Positions 22,329 to 30,947 are shown, counted from the stretch's first letter. The stretch: 64,000 nt of DNA from Polyangia bacterium (GCA_030424595.1 JAUHWG010000014.1:124001-188000), one strand, 5' to 3'. Program-made: numbers and translations. Notes: generated by a model not told the origin, from the letters alone.

Positions 22329-22856
22329 ATGTTCGACGATGACGCCGACCCTTCGTGGCTCACCAACCTCCTCGTGGCCCCCGATATCCGGCAGGACAGG
22401 CGTCTTCGGCGGCTCTCGGCGGAGGCCGCGGACACGGCGATCACCGCCGAGACCAACGCGAGGGCGATGAGGTCGCTGCAGGAGCGGACCGATCGTCTGG
22501 AGCTTATCTGCGAGACGCTGCTCGAGCTGGTGCTCACCCGGGGCCTCGTGACCCGCGAGGAGCTCGGCGTGCTCTTCGCCCAGGTGGACCTCCGCGACGG
22601 GGTGGAGGACGGCGGTCTCCACCCGGACAGGCCGAGGAGGCAGGTCCCGCTCTGCTCCGCCTGCGAGCGTCCCGTGAACCCGAAGCGCTCGGCCTGTGTG
22701 TACTGCGGGGCGAAGGTGGTGAAGGGCTCCGCGCCGCCGAAGCGGACGGCTCGCCTGGTCACCTGCGGGGCGTGCAAGCAGGAGGTCGACGAGCGAGAGA
22801 GCAACTTCACCGCCTCCGGCCTCCGCTGTGATCGGTGCTTTCGCGGCGAAGCCTGA
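22329..22856 (+). CDS. Zinc-ribbon protein with N-terminal helices
   Basis: 175 residues from ATG 22329. The first 90 residues are helical (TDRLELICETLLELVLTRG and TREELGVLFAQVDL). The C-terminal half has two Cys4 knuckles: CSACERP...CVYCG and CGACKQE...CDRC, which should each bind one zinc. No enzyme or DNA-binding family is recognised. It could be a protein-protein adaptor or nucleic-acid binder. Stand-alone; the next gene starts 50 bases downstream on the same strand. Confidence 0.75.
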   Translation: MFDDDADPSWLTNLLVAPDIRQDRRLRRLSAEAADTAITAETNARAMRSLQERTDRLELICETLLELVLTRGLVTREELGVLFAQVDLRDGVEDGGLHPDRPRRQVPLCSACERPVNPKRSACVYCGAKVVKGSAPPKRTARLVTCGACKQEVDERESNFTASGLRCDRCFRGEA

Positions 22857-22906
22857 GGCGACCCCGGTCTCCTCGGCTTCGATAGAGGGCTCTCTCGGCC
22901 GCCGGA

Positions 22907-23566
22907 GTGCGGCGCGTTGTCGGCAGATTGAAGGTCTTGGAGCGCTCGTTGGCCGTCGCGCTCTGTTGCTCCTGTGCGGGGGATGACGGGGACTCCTCCT
23001 CGATCGGAGGATCGGAGACGGCCTCGTCGGAGGCGAGCGCGTCGGCGGCCTCGATGAGCAGCTCCGGTGGATCGAGCGCGGGCACTGCGGCGACGTCGGC
23101 GACGTCGGCGACGTCGGCGACGTCGGCGACGTCCGATGGCGAGGTTACAAAGGCCGGGATCGCCGGCGCTTCGGTCCACTACTACTTCTACGAGGGTCTA
23201 GGCATGCTCCAATGTCCGGGCCTGATCGCCGGCTACGATAGCCAAGACGCCTGCGATGATCTGGGGCGGAGCCAGACGGAGAACGGCGACGTCAACCAGG
23301 TCGGGCTCTCATGCGACGGTGATCCCGAGGGCTGCATCGTCGGCGATCGTCTGCTGGTCACGGCGACCGATCGTTGCCCGGACTCGCCGCGCTCGGTACG
23401 GGTGACCTACAAGGGGACGACCTTGACCCTGCGGATCGTCGACCGAACGCCCGGCAACGGCGGCTTCGATCTCGGGCTCGACCCCTACGTCGACCTCGGC
23501 ATCTATGACGACTACATGATCGGCGTCACCGGCCCCGAGGAGATCAGCTACGAGTGCTTGATCTGA
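22907..23566 (+). CDS. Secreted lipoprotein with double-psi beta-barrel (expansin/RlpA-like) domain
   Basis: 219 residues from GTG 22907. A short hydrophobic N-terminus ends in a Cys cluster (ALCCSCAGDD) that fits a lipobox. A Ser/Ala/Thr linker contains a 9-bp tandem repeat giving Ala-Thr-Ser units. The C-terminal 110 residues end in VTATDRCP...VRVTYKGTTLTLRIVDRTPG...FDLGLDPYVDLG, the strand order of a DPBB domain as in barwin, expansin and RlpA. Such domains bind or loosen cell-wall glycans. Binding target unknown. Confidence 0.72.
   Translation: MRRVVGRLKVLERSLAVALCCSCAGDDGDSSSIGGSETASSEASASAASMSSSGGSSAGTAATSATSATSATSATSDGEVTKAGIAGASVHYYFYEGLGMLQCPGLIAGYDSQDACDDLGRSQTENGDVNQVGLSCDGDPEGCIVGDRLLVTATDRCPDSPRSVRVTYKGTTLTLRIVDRTPGNGGFDLGLDPYVDLGIYDDYMIGVTGPEEISYECLI
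23090..23133 (+). repeat. 9-bp tandem repeat inside the DPBB lipoprotein gene
   Basis: Five units of GCGACGTCG encode the Ala-Thr-Ser linker repeats. Unit length is a multiple of three, so copy-number change would alter linker length without shifting the frame. Confidence 0.85.
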
Positions 23567-23631
23567 GCGCTCCAGGGGGGAGCCTCGTGGGCTTGTGAGC
23601 TGCGAGCGGGGCGGCACACCGCCGGGCGAGG

Positions 23632-24603
23632 TCAGGCGGCCGCTGCGAGCCCGGCGGCGAAGCGCTGGGCGAGCGTGCGGGCGAGCATCGGCGGGATCCC
23701 GAGGGTTGGGGGGCTGACCTCGGACTGGGCGAGGGCGAGCGCCGGCAGAGTCTCCAGGCTCGCCCGGAGGAGCGACTCGGCGGCGTCGCTCCTCTCCTGA
23801 GAGATCTGTCCCTTGAGCCATGCATGCAGGTCCCACGAGAGCTGGGCGTGCTCGGCCTCGTCAGCGGCGAGCTCAGAGTAGACCCGGCGGATCTCCGGGT
23901 CCTCCGCGTGCTCTGCGATCCAGGCCGCGCGGAGGGCCGCCCAGGTCTCGAGCACGCAGCCTTCACGGGCGTTGTCGATCGCGATCTCGGCGAGGGTCGG
24001 GGTCGTCGGTCGCCGCTCCGCGGGGGGCACCTCGACGCCGCGGTCGCGGGCGAGGGCGCCGACGAGCGCGGCGTGGCGGCGCTCATCCGCGGCGGCGCAG
24101 CGGCAGCGCGAGACCAGGCGCAGCGGCGCGCCCGCGGCCTCGAGCGCAGCGGCGAGCTCTTCAAAGGCGGCGACCGATGCGGCCTCGAGGTGGGCGCAGC
24201 GGCCGAGATAGGCGCCGAGGGAGCGGCCGTCGCTCTCGGCCGCGACGTGGCCGAGGGGGCGCCGACCCTCGCAGAAATACTCATAGCCGGTCCCCTCGCA
24301 CTGGACGGAGCCGATCTGAGCGTCGGCGTCCTCGCCCGGGTTCGGGGTGATGCTGAAGGTACAGGCGGTAGGGGAGCTGGCGACCCAGCCCTGATCGCGC
24401 TGGTACGCGTAGGTGCAGGCGATCTCGCAGGTGATCTCCTCGCGGGTCGCGAAGCCGTAGCTGTCGATGATCTCGGTGACGTCTGCTTGGGTGAGGGCCG
24501 CGTCGATCTCGTAGTTCTCCGACGGCGGATCGCAATTCCACGTCGACGGGCAGGCGCTGCCGAGGGCGGCTAGGGTGCTCGCGATCAGGAGTTGAATACG
24601 CAT
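23632..24603 (-). CDS. Ferritin-like diiron lipoprotein
   Basis: 323 residues from ATG 24601-24603. The signal peptide ends at GSAC, a good lipobox. A Cys-containing domain of about 100 residues follows (CEIACTYAYQRDQGW, VQCEGTGYEYFCEG). The C-terminal 190 residues form a four-helix ferritin-like fold with two Glu-x-x-His-type motif pairs: HLEAASVAAFEEL with DERRHAAL, and LETWAALRAAW with DEAEHAQLSW, the ligands of a diiron site. Possibly an envelope oxidase or iron/peroxide handler. This fused form is known among myxobacteria but has no assigned role. Confidence 0.77.
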   Translation of the reverse strand: MRIQLLIASTLAALGSACPSTWNCDPPSENYEIDAALTQADVTEIIDSYGFATREEITCEIACTYAYQRDQGWVASSPTACTFSITPNPGEDADAQIGSVQCEGTGYEYFCEGRRPLGHVAAESDGRSLGAYLGRCAHLEAASVAAFEELAAALEAAGAPLRLVSRCRCAAADERRHAALVGALARDRGVEVPPAERRPTTPTLAEIAIDNAREGCVLETWAALRAAWIAEHAEDPEIRRVYSELAADEAEHAQLSWDLHAWLKGQISQERSDAAESLLRASLETLPALALAQSEVSPPTLGIPPMLARTLAQRFAAGLAAAA

Positions 24604-24779
24604 CGTTGGATCCGCGCGGGATGCTACCACGGCGCGTCCTGTGGGGATGGAATTGGGCGCTCGTGGGCGCGGCGTTCAAGCCGCGAGGCGGCCGCTGGGC
24701 CGTGCCTGGGCGTGTCTGAGCCTTGTCTGGCGGGGGCTGACCTCTGCTACCCTAGACGGCCACAGGGGCGTTGGTAGAG

Positions 24780-25508
24780 GTGGATCGGGCGAAGATCCTG
24801 GATCGGGTGAGCAAGCTGCTGCGGATGGCGCGGGGGCGGGCGAACGAGCATGAGTCGGCGGTGGCTGCGGCGACGGCCGAGCGTCTCATGCGTGAGCACC
24901 AGATCGAGCAGCGCCAGGTGATCCTCGACGAGCTCGCGGGGGGGGAGGCGCTCGGCTGCGAGGACGCGGGCGCCTGGCGACGCTGCCCCGACTGGCAGGG
25001 GCTGCTCGGGGTGGCGACCGCCCGCCTCTTCGACTGCGAGGTCGATCGCTGCGAGCACCCGAGCCGACCTGGCCTCGAGACCCTGCGCTTCTACGGCTAC
25101 GCTGCGGACACGATCGTCGCGGCCTGGACCTTCGAGTACCTGGTCGACGAGGTCTGCCGCCGCTTCAACCGCTACTGCGAGAGCTCCGAGATCAGCCTCG
25201 ACGGGCGCTACGACGCCCTGCTGGACTATCGCATGGGGGCCGTGCAATCCCTCCTCGAGACCCTCGCGGAGGCGACCGCGGCCAAGCGCGCGCGCCGTGA
25301 GGTCGCCGATCCGGAGGGGGAGTGCTCCGCGCTGATCGCTAGGAGCAAGGAGGAGGCGATCGGCGACGCCTTCGGTCGCTTCACCTACAGGCCGACGCCG
25401 CTCGCCGAGCGGGGCGCGGTGGCCTTCGTCCACGGGCGCCGGGACGGCCGGATGATCAAGCTCCATCGCTCGGTCCCGGTGCCCCACGGCGCGGCTTCAG
25501 AGGCCTAG
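24780..25508 (+). CDS. DUF2786-domain protein
   Basis: 242 residues from GTG 24780; TTG 24771 would add three residues but leaves only 2 bases after the AGGGG site. The N-terminal helix-turn-helix-like block (AKILDRVSKLLRMARGRANEHESAVAAATAERLMREHQI) is DUF2786. The C-terminal 160 residues (YADTIVAAWTFEYLVDEV, MGAVQSLLETLAEA) match the domain that usually accompanies it. DUF2786 proteins occur in phages and bacteria; function is unknown. Its stop codon TAG 25506-25508 is part of the CTAG end of the dispersed palindromic element. Confidence 0.75.
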   Translation: MDRAKILDRVSKLLRMARGRANEHESAVAAATAERLMREHQIEQRQVILDELAGGEALGCEDAGAWRRCPDWQGLLGVATARLFDCEVDRCEHPSRPGLETLRFYGYAADTIVAAWTFEYLVDEVCRRFNRYCESSEISLDGRYDALLDYRMGAVQSLLETLAEATAAKRARREVADPEGECSALIARSKEEAIGDAFGRFTYRPTPLAERGAVAFVHGRRDGRMIKLHRSVPVPHGAASEA

Positions 25509-25676
25509 CAGACCGTGGCAAAGTCCCGCGCGCTCTCCAGTCCTCGTGGGCCCCCTCGGCCCTCTCGGTCCCGCCGAAACGTGCGGTACGACCCAGTACA
25601 GCGGCGTTTCGTCGAAGCCAAGAGGGCCAACGATCGCGGCGCGAGAGCGCAGGGGACTTTCGCCACGGTCTGCTAG
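25505..25676. repeat. Full copy of the dispersed CTAG-bounded palindromic element
   Basis: About 172 bp. Left arm CTAGCAGACCGTGGC and the following GCGCGCTCTC are mirrored on the right by GAGAGCGC and GCCACGGTCTGCTAG, giving nearly perfect terminal inverted repeats of about 34 bp. The centre is itself partly palindromic (GCCGAAACG against CGTTTCGTCG). No protein is credible inside. The left CTAG supplies the stop codon of the DUF2786 gene. Related copies: 31446, 36395, 36537, 38800, 45263, 47478, 53980 and 58826. Confidence 0.85.
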
Positions 25677-25690
25677 GCGGGCTCGTCGCG

Positions 25691-26137
25691 TCACTCTCCG
25701 CGAGCGCGACGCGGGGCGTGAGCGCTGCGTCGTCGGTACAGTGCGTGGGCGACGAGGCCAAAGATCACGCCGAAGAGGAGCCCCATGGTGATGCCGAAGC
25801 CGACGAAACCCGGGATCATCTCGGCTCGTGTGCGGCCGGCGATCTCGCCCGCCCACTGCGGGTTTGCCGCGAGGTAGGCCGGCAGGAGGGCGATCTGGAT
25901 AGAGCCGGTGAGCAGCCCGGTGATCCCGCCGGCGAGGACCATCGTCGCCAGCGGCCGGGGCTCAGCGCGGGCGAGGACGAGCACGACCCAGGCCGAGTAG
26001 GCGAGCACCCACAGGAGCGGCTCGACCGGCGGGGGGAGGCCGACGAGCGCGGTGAGCAGCCCCATGATCGCGCCAGTGCTGGAGAGCGCGGCTACCCGGG
26101 CGAGGTTGAGGGGCTCCTTGGCGGTGTGTGTGCTCAT
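25691..26137 (-). CDS. Small integral membrane protein, four TM segments
   Basis: 148 residues. Four hydrophobic helices (GAIMGLLTALVGLP, LLWVLAYSAWVVLVLA, LATMVLAGGITGLLTG, GFGITMGLLFGVIFGLVAHAL) and an Arg-rich cytoplasmic tail. No family recognised with confidence. It lies downstream of the AraC-type regulator on the same strand, separated by 74 bases containing a 15-bp tandem repeat. The element at 25505-25676 sits just past its stop. Confidence 0.7.
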   Translation of the reverse strand: MSTHTAKEPLNLARVAALSSTGAIMGLLTALVGLPPPVEPLLWVLAYSAWVVLVLARAEPRPLATMVLAGGITGLLTGSIQIALLPAYLAANPQWAGEIAGRTRAEMIPGFVGFGITMGLLFGVIFGLVAHALYRRRSAHAPRRARGE

Positions 26138-26178
26138 GGTGGCAGCGTGGGGGGCGAGGCGGTGAGGGTCTTGGAAAT

Positions 26179-26223
26179 TTCTTACCCGGTGACTTCTTAT
26201 CCGGTGACTTCTTATCCGGTCAC
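26179..26223. repeat. 15-bp tandem repeat overlapping the AraC gene 3' end
   Basis: Three units of TTCTTA(C/T)CCGGT(G/C)AC from 26179 to 26223. The third unit includes the stop codon of the AraC-type regulator. Could be a binding site array for transcription entering the downstream membrane-protein gene. Confidence 0.8.
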
Positions 26224-27060
26224 GAAGTTCGGCGAGGACGGGTCGTCGCCGTAGGCGCTGCGCCGTCGCCGGAGGTACTCCGTCGGCGAGATTCCTGCGA
26301 CCCCGCGAAACTCACGGTTGAGGTGCGCCTGATCGCAGTAGCCGTGGGCGAGCGCGAGCTCCGAGAGCGAGGTCGGGGCCGCGCTTGCGAGCGCGCCCAG
26401 CAGCTGATGGAGCCTGACCTGGCGGGAGACCTCCTTCGGCCGGAGACCGACCAGGCGCTGAAAGTCCGCGATCAGGGCGCGGTTGGAGAGCCCGACGAGC
26501 TCGCAGACCCGACCCACAGGGAGGGGCTCGGCGGCTGTCAGGGCGTCGAAGGCCTGTCGGACTCGACGTATCCGCGGCCCCGCGCACTCGGCCCTGTCGG
26601 CGAGCCTCGTGGAGAGGAGGCGCTCCAACATCGCCAGGCGAGCCGCGGGGGTGGAGCTCTCGCCGAGGTCGCCGAGCTGGCGCCGGGCTCTCTCCGCGAA
26701 GGCGCCCCAAAGCGCGCCGAGATCGACGATCTGACCGGTCAGCGCATCGCAGGCGACGCCGAGCAAGGCGGCCGCGCCGACGCTCTTGAAGGTCGCGCCG
26801 ACGACGTCGGTCCGGCCGACGGGGGCGTTGGTGATGACGCGCCGCTGCTGGCCGACGATCCAGGCCTCGGCGCCGACGAAGGGGGCGCGCCCATGGGCCG
26901 TGATGAGCTGCGGATCGCCCAGGTTGATGAGGAGCGAGATCTGGGCCGTCGGGAAGATGACGTCGACGTGCTCGCTCACCCCGCGGGCGCACCAGAGCGA
27001 CTCGACGTAGGACGCCAGCGGGCCCCGTGGGGGGCGGGCGGTGAACACGAAGTCGACCAT
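26212..27060 (-). CDS. AraC-family transcriptional regulator
   Basis: 282 residues from ATG 27058-27060. The N-terminal ligand-sensing half (about 1-165) is of the DUF6597 kind, with VDVIFPTAQISLLINLGDP. The C-terminal HTH_18 domain (about 170-270) has both helix-turn-helices: GRVCELVGLSNRALIADFQRLVGLRPKEV and LALAHGYCDQAHLNREFRGVAGISPTEYL. It probably controls the downstream small membrane protein or the divergent SLC1 transporter; the 73-base gap to that gene is a likely target. Confidence 0.9.
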   Translation of the reverse strand: MVDFVFTARPPRGPLASYVESLWCARGVSEHVDVIFPTAQISLLINLGDPQLITAHGRAPFVGAEAWIVGQQRRVITNAPVGRTDVVGATFKSVGAAALLGVACDALTGQIVDLGALWGAFAERARRQLGDLGESSTPAARLAMLERLLSTRLADRAECAGPRIRRVRQAFDALTAAEPLPVGRVCELVGLSNRALIADFQRLVGLRPKEVSRQVRLHQLLGALASAAPTSLSELALAHGYCDQAHLNREFRGVAGISPTEYLRRRRSAYGDDPSSPNFVTG

Positions 27061-27133
27061 GGCGCCCCAGCCTACAGCTAGGCGCGCGAATTCGGCAAGG
27101 CGCGGGCCACTTGCCCTACCATGGCCGGGCGAG

Positions 27134-28474
27134 ATGAAGCTCCACACCAAGATCCTCCTCGGCCTCGTCGTCGGCGCGACGCTCGGCGCTCTCTGCAACG
27201 TCGCCCTCGGCGGCGAGCACAGCGTCGTCACCTCGCTCAACCACTACGTCGCAGGTCCGGCAGGCCAGATCTTCCTCCGCCTCCTCTTCATGGTGGTGAT
27301 GCCGCTGGTCTTCGCCTCGGTCGCCCTCGGGGTCGCCGGCATCGGCGACGTAAGGCGGGTCGGCAAGATGGCCGGGCGAACCCTCGCCTACTTCCTCGGG
27401 ACCACCGCCCTCGCCGCGTCGATGGGGCTCTTGCTCGTCGGGATCGTCCGCCCGGGCTCGCGGATCACCCCCGAGGTCCGCGAGGGCCTGCTCTCGACCT
27501 ATGCCGGCGACGCCACGGCGAAGATCGACGCCGCCCAGACGACGAGCTTCGGGATCGACACCTTCGTCGGGATCGTCACCCGCAACCCGCTGCGCTCCGC
27601 CGTCGAGGGCGACATGCTCGGGGTGATCTTCTTCGCCCTGATCTTCGGCGCTGCGGTCACGCTGATCCGGCGCGAGCGCGGCGAGACGATGATCGCCTTC
27701 CTCCAGGCGCTCAATGACACGGTCACCAAGATCGTCGAGGTGTCGATGCGGATCGCCCCCTACGGGGTCGCGGGGCTGATCTTCGGCGTCACCTCCCGCT
27801 TCGGCTTTGTCCTCCTGGAGCCCCTCGGGATCTACGTCGCGACGGTCCTCGGGGCGCTCGCCCTCCACGTCGCCGTGACGATGTCGCTCATCATCGCCTT
27901 TGTGATCGGCGTCCGACCGCTCGACTTCTTCTCCCGGATCCGAGCCTCGATCGTCACCGCCTTCTCGACCTCGTCGAGCGCGGCGACCCTGCCGACGAAC
28001 ATCGAGGTCTCCGAGCGCGACCTCGGGGTCCCGCCGAAGGTCGCCGGCTTCGTCCTGCCGCTGGGGGCGACGATGTGCATGAACGGCACCTCGCTCTTCG
28101 AGGGGATCACGGTGATCTTCCTCTGCCAGGTCTTCGGCGTCGACCTCGACCTCGGGCAGCAGATCGTCGTCATGGTTCTCTCGGTGATCACGGCGATCGG
28201 CGCGGCCGCGGTCCCTGGGGGATCGATCCCGCTGCTGGTCGGGATCCTGGCGATGTTCGACGTCCCCCCCGAGGGGATCGCCGTCGTCCTCGGCGTCGAC
28301 CGGATCCTCGACATGGCCCGGACCTCCGTGAACGTCATCGGCGATCACACGGCCGCGGCCTTCATCGCCCGCTCGGAGGGGCTGTGGAGCGCGGCGTCGA
28401 TGCCGGTCGAGTACGGCGACGGTCACGGCAAGGTCGACGAGAGCCCCTCGTGGCCGGAGAAGGACCCGAAGTAG
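27134..28474 (+). CDS. Dicarboxylate/amino acid:cation symporter (SLC1/DAACS family)
   Basis: 446 residues from ATG 27134. Eight TM segments with two re-entrant hairpins. Diagnostic motifs: the serine-rich FSTSSSAATLPTN in hairpin 1, MNGTSLFEG (the NMDGT-type cation site, here MCMNGT) in TM7, and AAVPGGSIPLL in hairpin 2. These mark the Na+/H+-coupled glutamate, aspartate or C4-dicarboxylate carriers (GltP/DctA). Exact substrate cannot be read. Divergent to the AraC-type regulator, which may control it. Confidence 0.93.
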   Translation: MKLHTKILLGLVVGATLGALCNVALGGEHSVVTSLNHYVAGPAGQIFLRLLFMVVMPLVFASVALGVAGIGDVRRVGKMAGRTLAYFLGTTALAASMGLLLVGIVRPGSRITPEVREGLLSTYAGDATAKIDAAQTTSFGIDTFVGIVTRNPLRSAVEGDMLGVIFFALIFGAAVTLIRRERGETMIAFLQALNDTVTKIVEVSMRIAPYGVAGLIFGVTSRFGFVLLEPLGIYVATVLGALALHVAVTMSLIIAFVIGVRPLDFFSRIRASIVTAFSTSSSAATLPTNIEVSERDLGVPPKVAGFVLPLGATMCMNGTSLFEGITVIFLCQVFGVDLDLGQQIVVMVLSVITAIGAAAVPGGSIPLLVGILAMFDVPPEGIAVVLGVDRILDMARTSVNVIGDHTAAAFIARSEGLWSAASMPVEYGDGHGKVDESPSWPEKDPK

Positions 28475-28523
28475 CGCGAGAGCCCCAGGCGGGGACCTCC
28501 GCGGCGCTCGAGCAGCCCGCCCG

Positions 28524-28607
28524 TCTGCGGGATCGTCTGCGGGATCGACCGCCGGATCGACCGCGGGATCGACCGCGGGATCGACCGCGGGATCGACCGC
28601 CGGATCA
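28524..28607. repeat. 12-bp tandem repeat, about 7 units
   Basis: Units of the form ACCGCGGGATCG (first two TCTGCGGGATCG) between the convergent transporter and cyclase genes. Non-coding; could fold because each unit contains CCGCGG. Confidence 0.85.
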
Positions 28608-28654
28608 TCTCCGGAGGCGAACGCTGCGCGCGAGGGAGAGGGCACCGAGGCTGG

Positions 28655-30088
28655 CTACGCGGGCCCCGGTTCGGAGCTTGGCTCCTCCGCTTCGCTCTCG
28701 CCGTCCGCCGAGCTCCGCCCGAGGAGGAAGTATGTCCGCATGACCCCGAGCCCTTTGACGTCGACCTCGCCGCGCTCCTCAAAGCGAAAGCGCTCGCGGA
28801 GCAGCTCGTAGGTGGTCTCGGCGACGTGGACCCGCCCGGGCACGCCGTGGGACTCCATCCGGCTGGCGGTGTTGACGGTGTCGCCCCAGAGGTCGTAGGC
28901 GAACTTGCGGGTGCCGATGATCCCGGCGACGACGGGCCCGCTGTGCAGGCCGACGCGGATCTCGAGGTCTGCGCCGATCCGTTCGCCTACGCGGGTGACC
29001 GCGTCGAGGAGGGCGAGGGCCGTGTCGGCCATCGCCTCCAGGTGATCGTCGCGCGGCGTCGGCACCCCAGAGACGACCATGTAGGCGTCGCCGATCGTCT
29101 TGATCTTCTCGACGCCGTAGCGATCGCTGATCGCGTCGAACTCGGTGAAGACCTGGCTGAGCAGCTCGACGAGCGCCTCTGGGTCGGTGGCGGCGGCCCG
29201 CTCGGTGAAGCCGACGAGGTCGGCGAAGAGAACGGTGACGGACTCAAAGCTCTCGGCGATCCGCTCTTCGCCGGCCTGGAGGCGCATCGCGATCGGCCGC
29301 GGCAGGGTGTTGAGGAGGAGCCGCTCGACCCGATCGACCGCGGAGACCAGCTCGCGGGTGCGGAGGGAGACCTGCTCCTCGAGCTCGGCGTTGGCCCGTC
29401 GCAGGCCCTCGTCGAGGAGAGCGCGGCCGACCCTGGAGGCGGTCATCGACGCGATCGTCTGGAGGATCTCCTGGTGGGCGTCGGTGAAGAAGTCGACCTC
29501 CGAGTGCTCGCTGTCGATGACGCCGATGACCGTGTCGTTGAAGAAGATCGGGATCGCCAGCTCGGAGAGGCGGGCCTTGTCGTCGGTGATGTAGCGCGGG
29601 TCGAGGCGGGTGTCGGGGATCCGCGCGACCTCGCCGGTGAGCGCGACGGAGCCGACGATCCCGCTGCCGAGCGGGATCCTGATCGGGCCGAGGATCTCGC
29701 GGCCCGTCGGGTTCTTGGGCCCGTAGGCGGCGCGCTGGATCAGGTGCTCGCCGCTCGGATCGAGCAGGTAGATGACGCAGTCCTCGATCCCGAGGCGGGA
29801 GACCGCGTTGTTGGCGACGTCCCAGAGGATGTCGTCGAGATCGGTCTGGGTATAGAGCAGGGAGGAGGCGAAAAAATTGACGACGTCGAGGTGCCGGGCC
29901 TTGGCCTCGAGCTCCTGGCATCGCCGCCTCAGGGTCTCCAGCTCCCGCTGCTCGTCGTCATCCGCCAGCCCCACCGCGGCCAGAGTATCTCGCTTCGCGG
30001 TCGTCTTGCGCCGGGTGATCGGCGAGCGGCGACGAGCGGCGAAGGCGGGGTAGGCGGGGTAGGCGGGGTAGGCCGCGCGCGTTCTCAC
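28655..30088 (-). CDS. GAF-domain class III adenylyl cyclase
   Basis: 477 residues from GTG 30086-30088; GTG 29972-29974 is an alternative that would drop a Tyr-Pro-Ala repeat. A coiled coil leads into a GAF domain (about 65-225) and a second coiled coil. The cyclase domain (about 275-465) keeps both metal Asp (LFADLVGF, IGDAYMV), the adenine-specifying Lys (KIKTIGD, about 329) and Asp (YDLWGD, about 398), and the transition-state Asn and Arg (TVNTASRM). So it should make cAMP from ATP in response to a small molecule or signal bound by GAF. Soluble. Convergent with the SLC1 gene. Confidence 0.92.
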   Translation of the reverse strand: MRTRAAYPAYPAYPAFAARRRSPITRRKTTAKRDTLAAVGLADDDEQRELETLRRRCQELEAKARHLDVVNFFASSLLYTQTDLDDILWDVANNAVSRLGIEDCVIYLLDPSGEHLIQRAAYGPKNPTGREILGPIRIPLGSGIVGSVALTGEVARIPDTRLDPRYITDDKARLSELAIPIFFNDTVIGVIDSEHSEVDFFTDAHQEILQTIASMTASRVGRALLDEGLRRANAELEEQVSLRTRELVSAVDRVERLLLNTLPRPIAMRLQAGEERIAESFESVTVLFADLVGFTERAAATDPEALVELLSQVFTEFDAISDRYGVEKIKTIGDAYMVVSGVPTPRDDHLEAMADTALALLDAVTRVGERIGADLEIRVGLHSGPVVAGIIGTRKFAYDLWGDTVNTASRMESHGVPGRVHVAETTYELLRERFRFEERGEVDVKGLGVMRTYFLLGRSSADGESEAEEPSSEPGPA

Positions 30089-30169
30089 CGTCGCGGGCTG
30101 CGGCGGCGGGTCGCAGCGTTAACCTGTCCTCGGAGTCGCCCTGCGCAGGGGCGAGGCTGCGAGGTCTCG

Positions 30170-30898
30170 TCAGCGAGGGGGCGAGGCCGCGTCGGCGAGC
30201 ATCCAACGGAGCGCGGCGGCGCTTCGCTCGCGGACATCATCGCCGTCGACCACCGCACCGTGGGCCGATACGACCCGCTCGAAGGGCCAGCTTAGGAGCT
30301 CGCGGACGCTGTCCCCGGCGGCCGCTCGATCGTCGACGAGGAGGCGGATGAGGCGGCTCTGACCGAAGCGGCGGTAGACCCCGGCCGTGCGGAGGATCCA
30401 CGGGGTCAGGAGACCGCGGACATCGCCCATGTTGAAGATGAGGTCGGTGACGAGCAGGGTCGCGCTCGGTCGATGGAGGGCGACGACCTCGCCGAGGCGC
30501 CTGGCCCCGGCGATCGTCAGCAGCCGGACCTCTCCGCCCCAGCTCGGGGGCGGCGTGGCGAGGCCGCCGTCGATCGGCAGGTCGGGGCGCTTCTCCTGGA
30601 GCCCGGGGGCGGCGAGGATCGTCGCTTGCGGGTAGCGCTCCTTGGCGGCGGCGACGTAGAGGTGGTGCAGGCAGTTTGGCGCTACGAGCGCGGACACCTC
30701 GCCGAGATCGGCGATCTCCGCCGCCAGCGGCTCCTGGATGGGTCCCGGCGACCAGAGCACGAGGCTCCCGTCCCCGAGGCGGAGGACGGTCATCCGCACG
30801 GGCATATAGAAGCCTGGCCCCATGCGCAGCTCGTACTCGGAGGCCCAGAGGTTGTCGGCGAGGGGGACGAGCGGACCACAGTGGGGGTGGAGCGGCAT
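30170..30898 (-). CDS. DUF4336 protein (metallo-beta-lactamase-like)
   Basis: 242 residues from ATG 30896-30898. The layout (VPLADNLWASEYELRM, GPFYMPVRMTVLRLGDGSLVLWSP near the start, then LVAPNCLHHLYVAAAKERYP, VVALHRPSATLLVTDLIFNM) matches DUF4336, a distant relative of the metallo-beta-lactamase fold with a reduced metal-ligand set. Activity unknown. It is divergent to a MarR-type gene, and two 20-bp palindromes fill the gap, so it is probably under MarR control. Confidence 0.8.
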   Translation of the reverse strand: MPLHPHCGPLVPLADNLWASEYELRMGPGFYMPVRMTVLRLGDGSLVLWSPGPIQEPLAAEIADLGEVSALVAPNCLHHLYVAAAKERYPQATILAAPGLQEKRPDLPIDGGLATPPPSWGGEVRLLTIAGARRLGEVVALHRPSATLLVTDLIFNMGDVRGLLTPWILRTAGVYRRFGQSRLIRLLVDDRAAAGDSVRELLSWPFERVVSAHGAVVDGDDVRERSAAALRWMLADAASPPR

Positions 30899-30904
30899 GC
30901 TTAG

Positions 30905-30947
30905 TAGTCAAGTATGATTGACTAAATTAGTCAAGATCGATTGACCA
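30905..30947. promoter_or_regulatory. Two palindromic operators between DUF4336 and MarR genes
   Basis: TAGTCAA-N6-TTGACTA is a perfect inverted repeat at 30905-30924. A second copy, TAGTCAA-N6-TTGACCA with one mismatch, lies at 30928-30947. Centres are 23 bp apart, about two helical turns. This AT-rich patch in a GC-rich genome fits the binding sites of the adjacent MarR regulator, overlapping promoters for both divergent genes. Confidence 0.8.

Noticed and set aside
28524..28607. Regular 12-bp repeats as a possible CRISPR array
   Set aside because: Units are contiguous, without spacers, and no cas gene is nearby. The same applies to the 13-bp repeats at 18006-18108.
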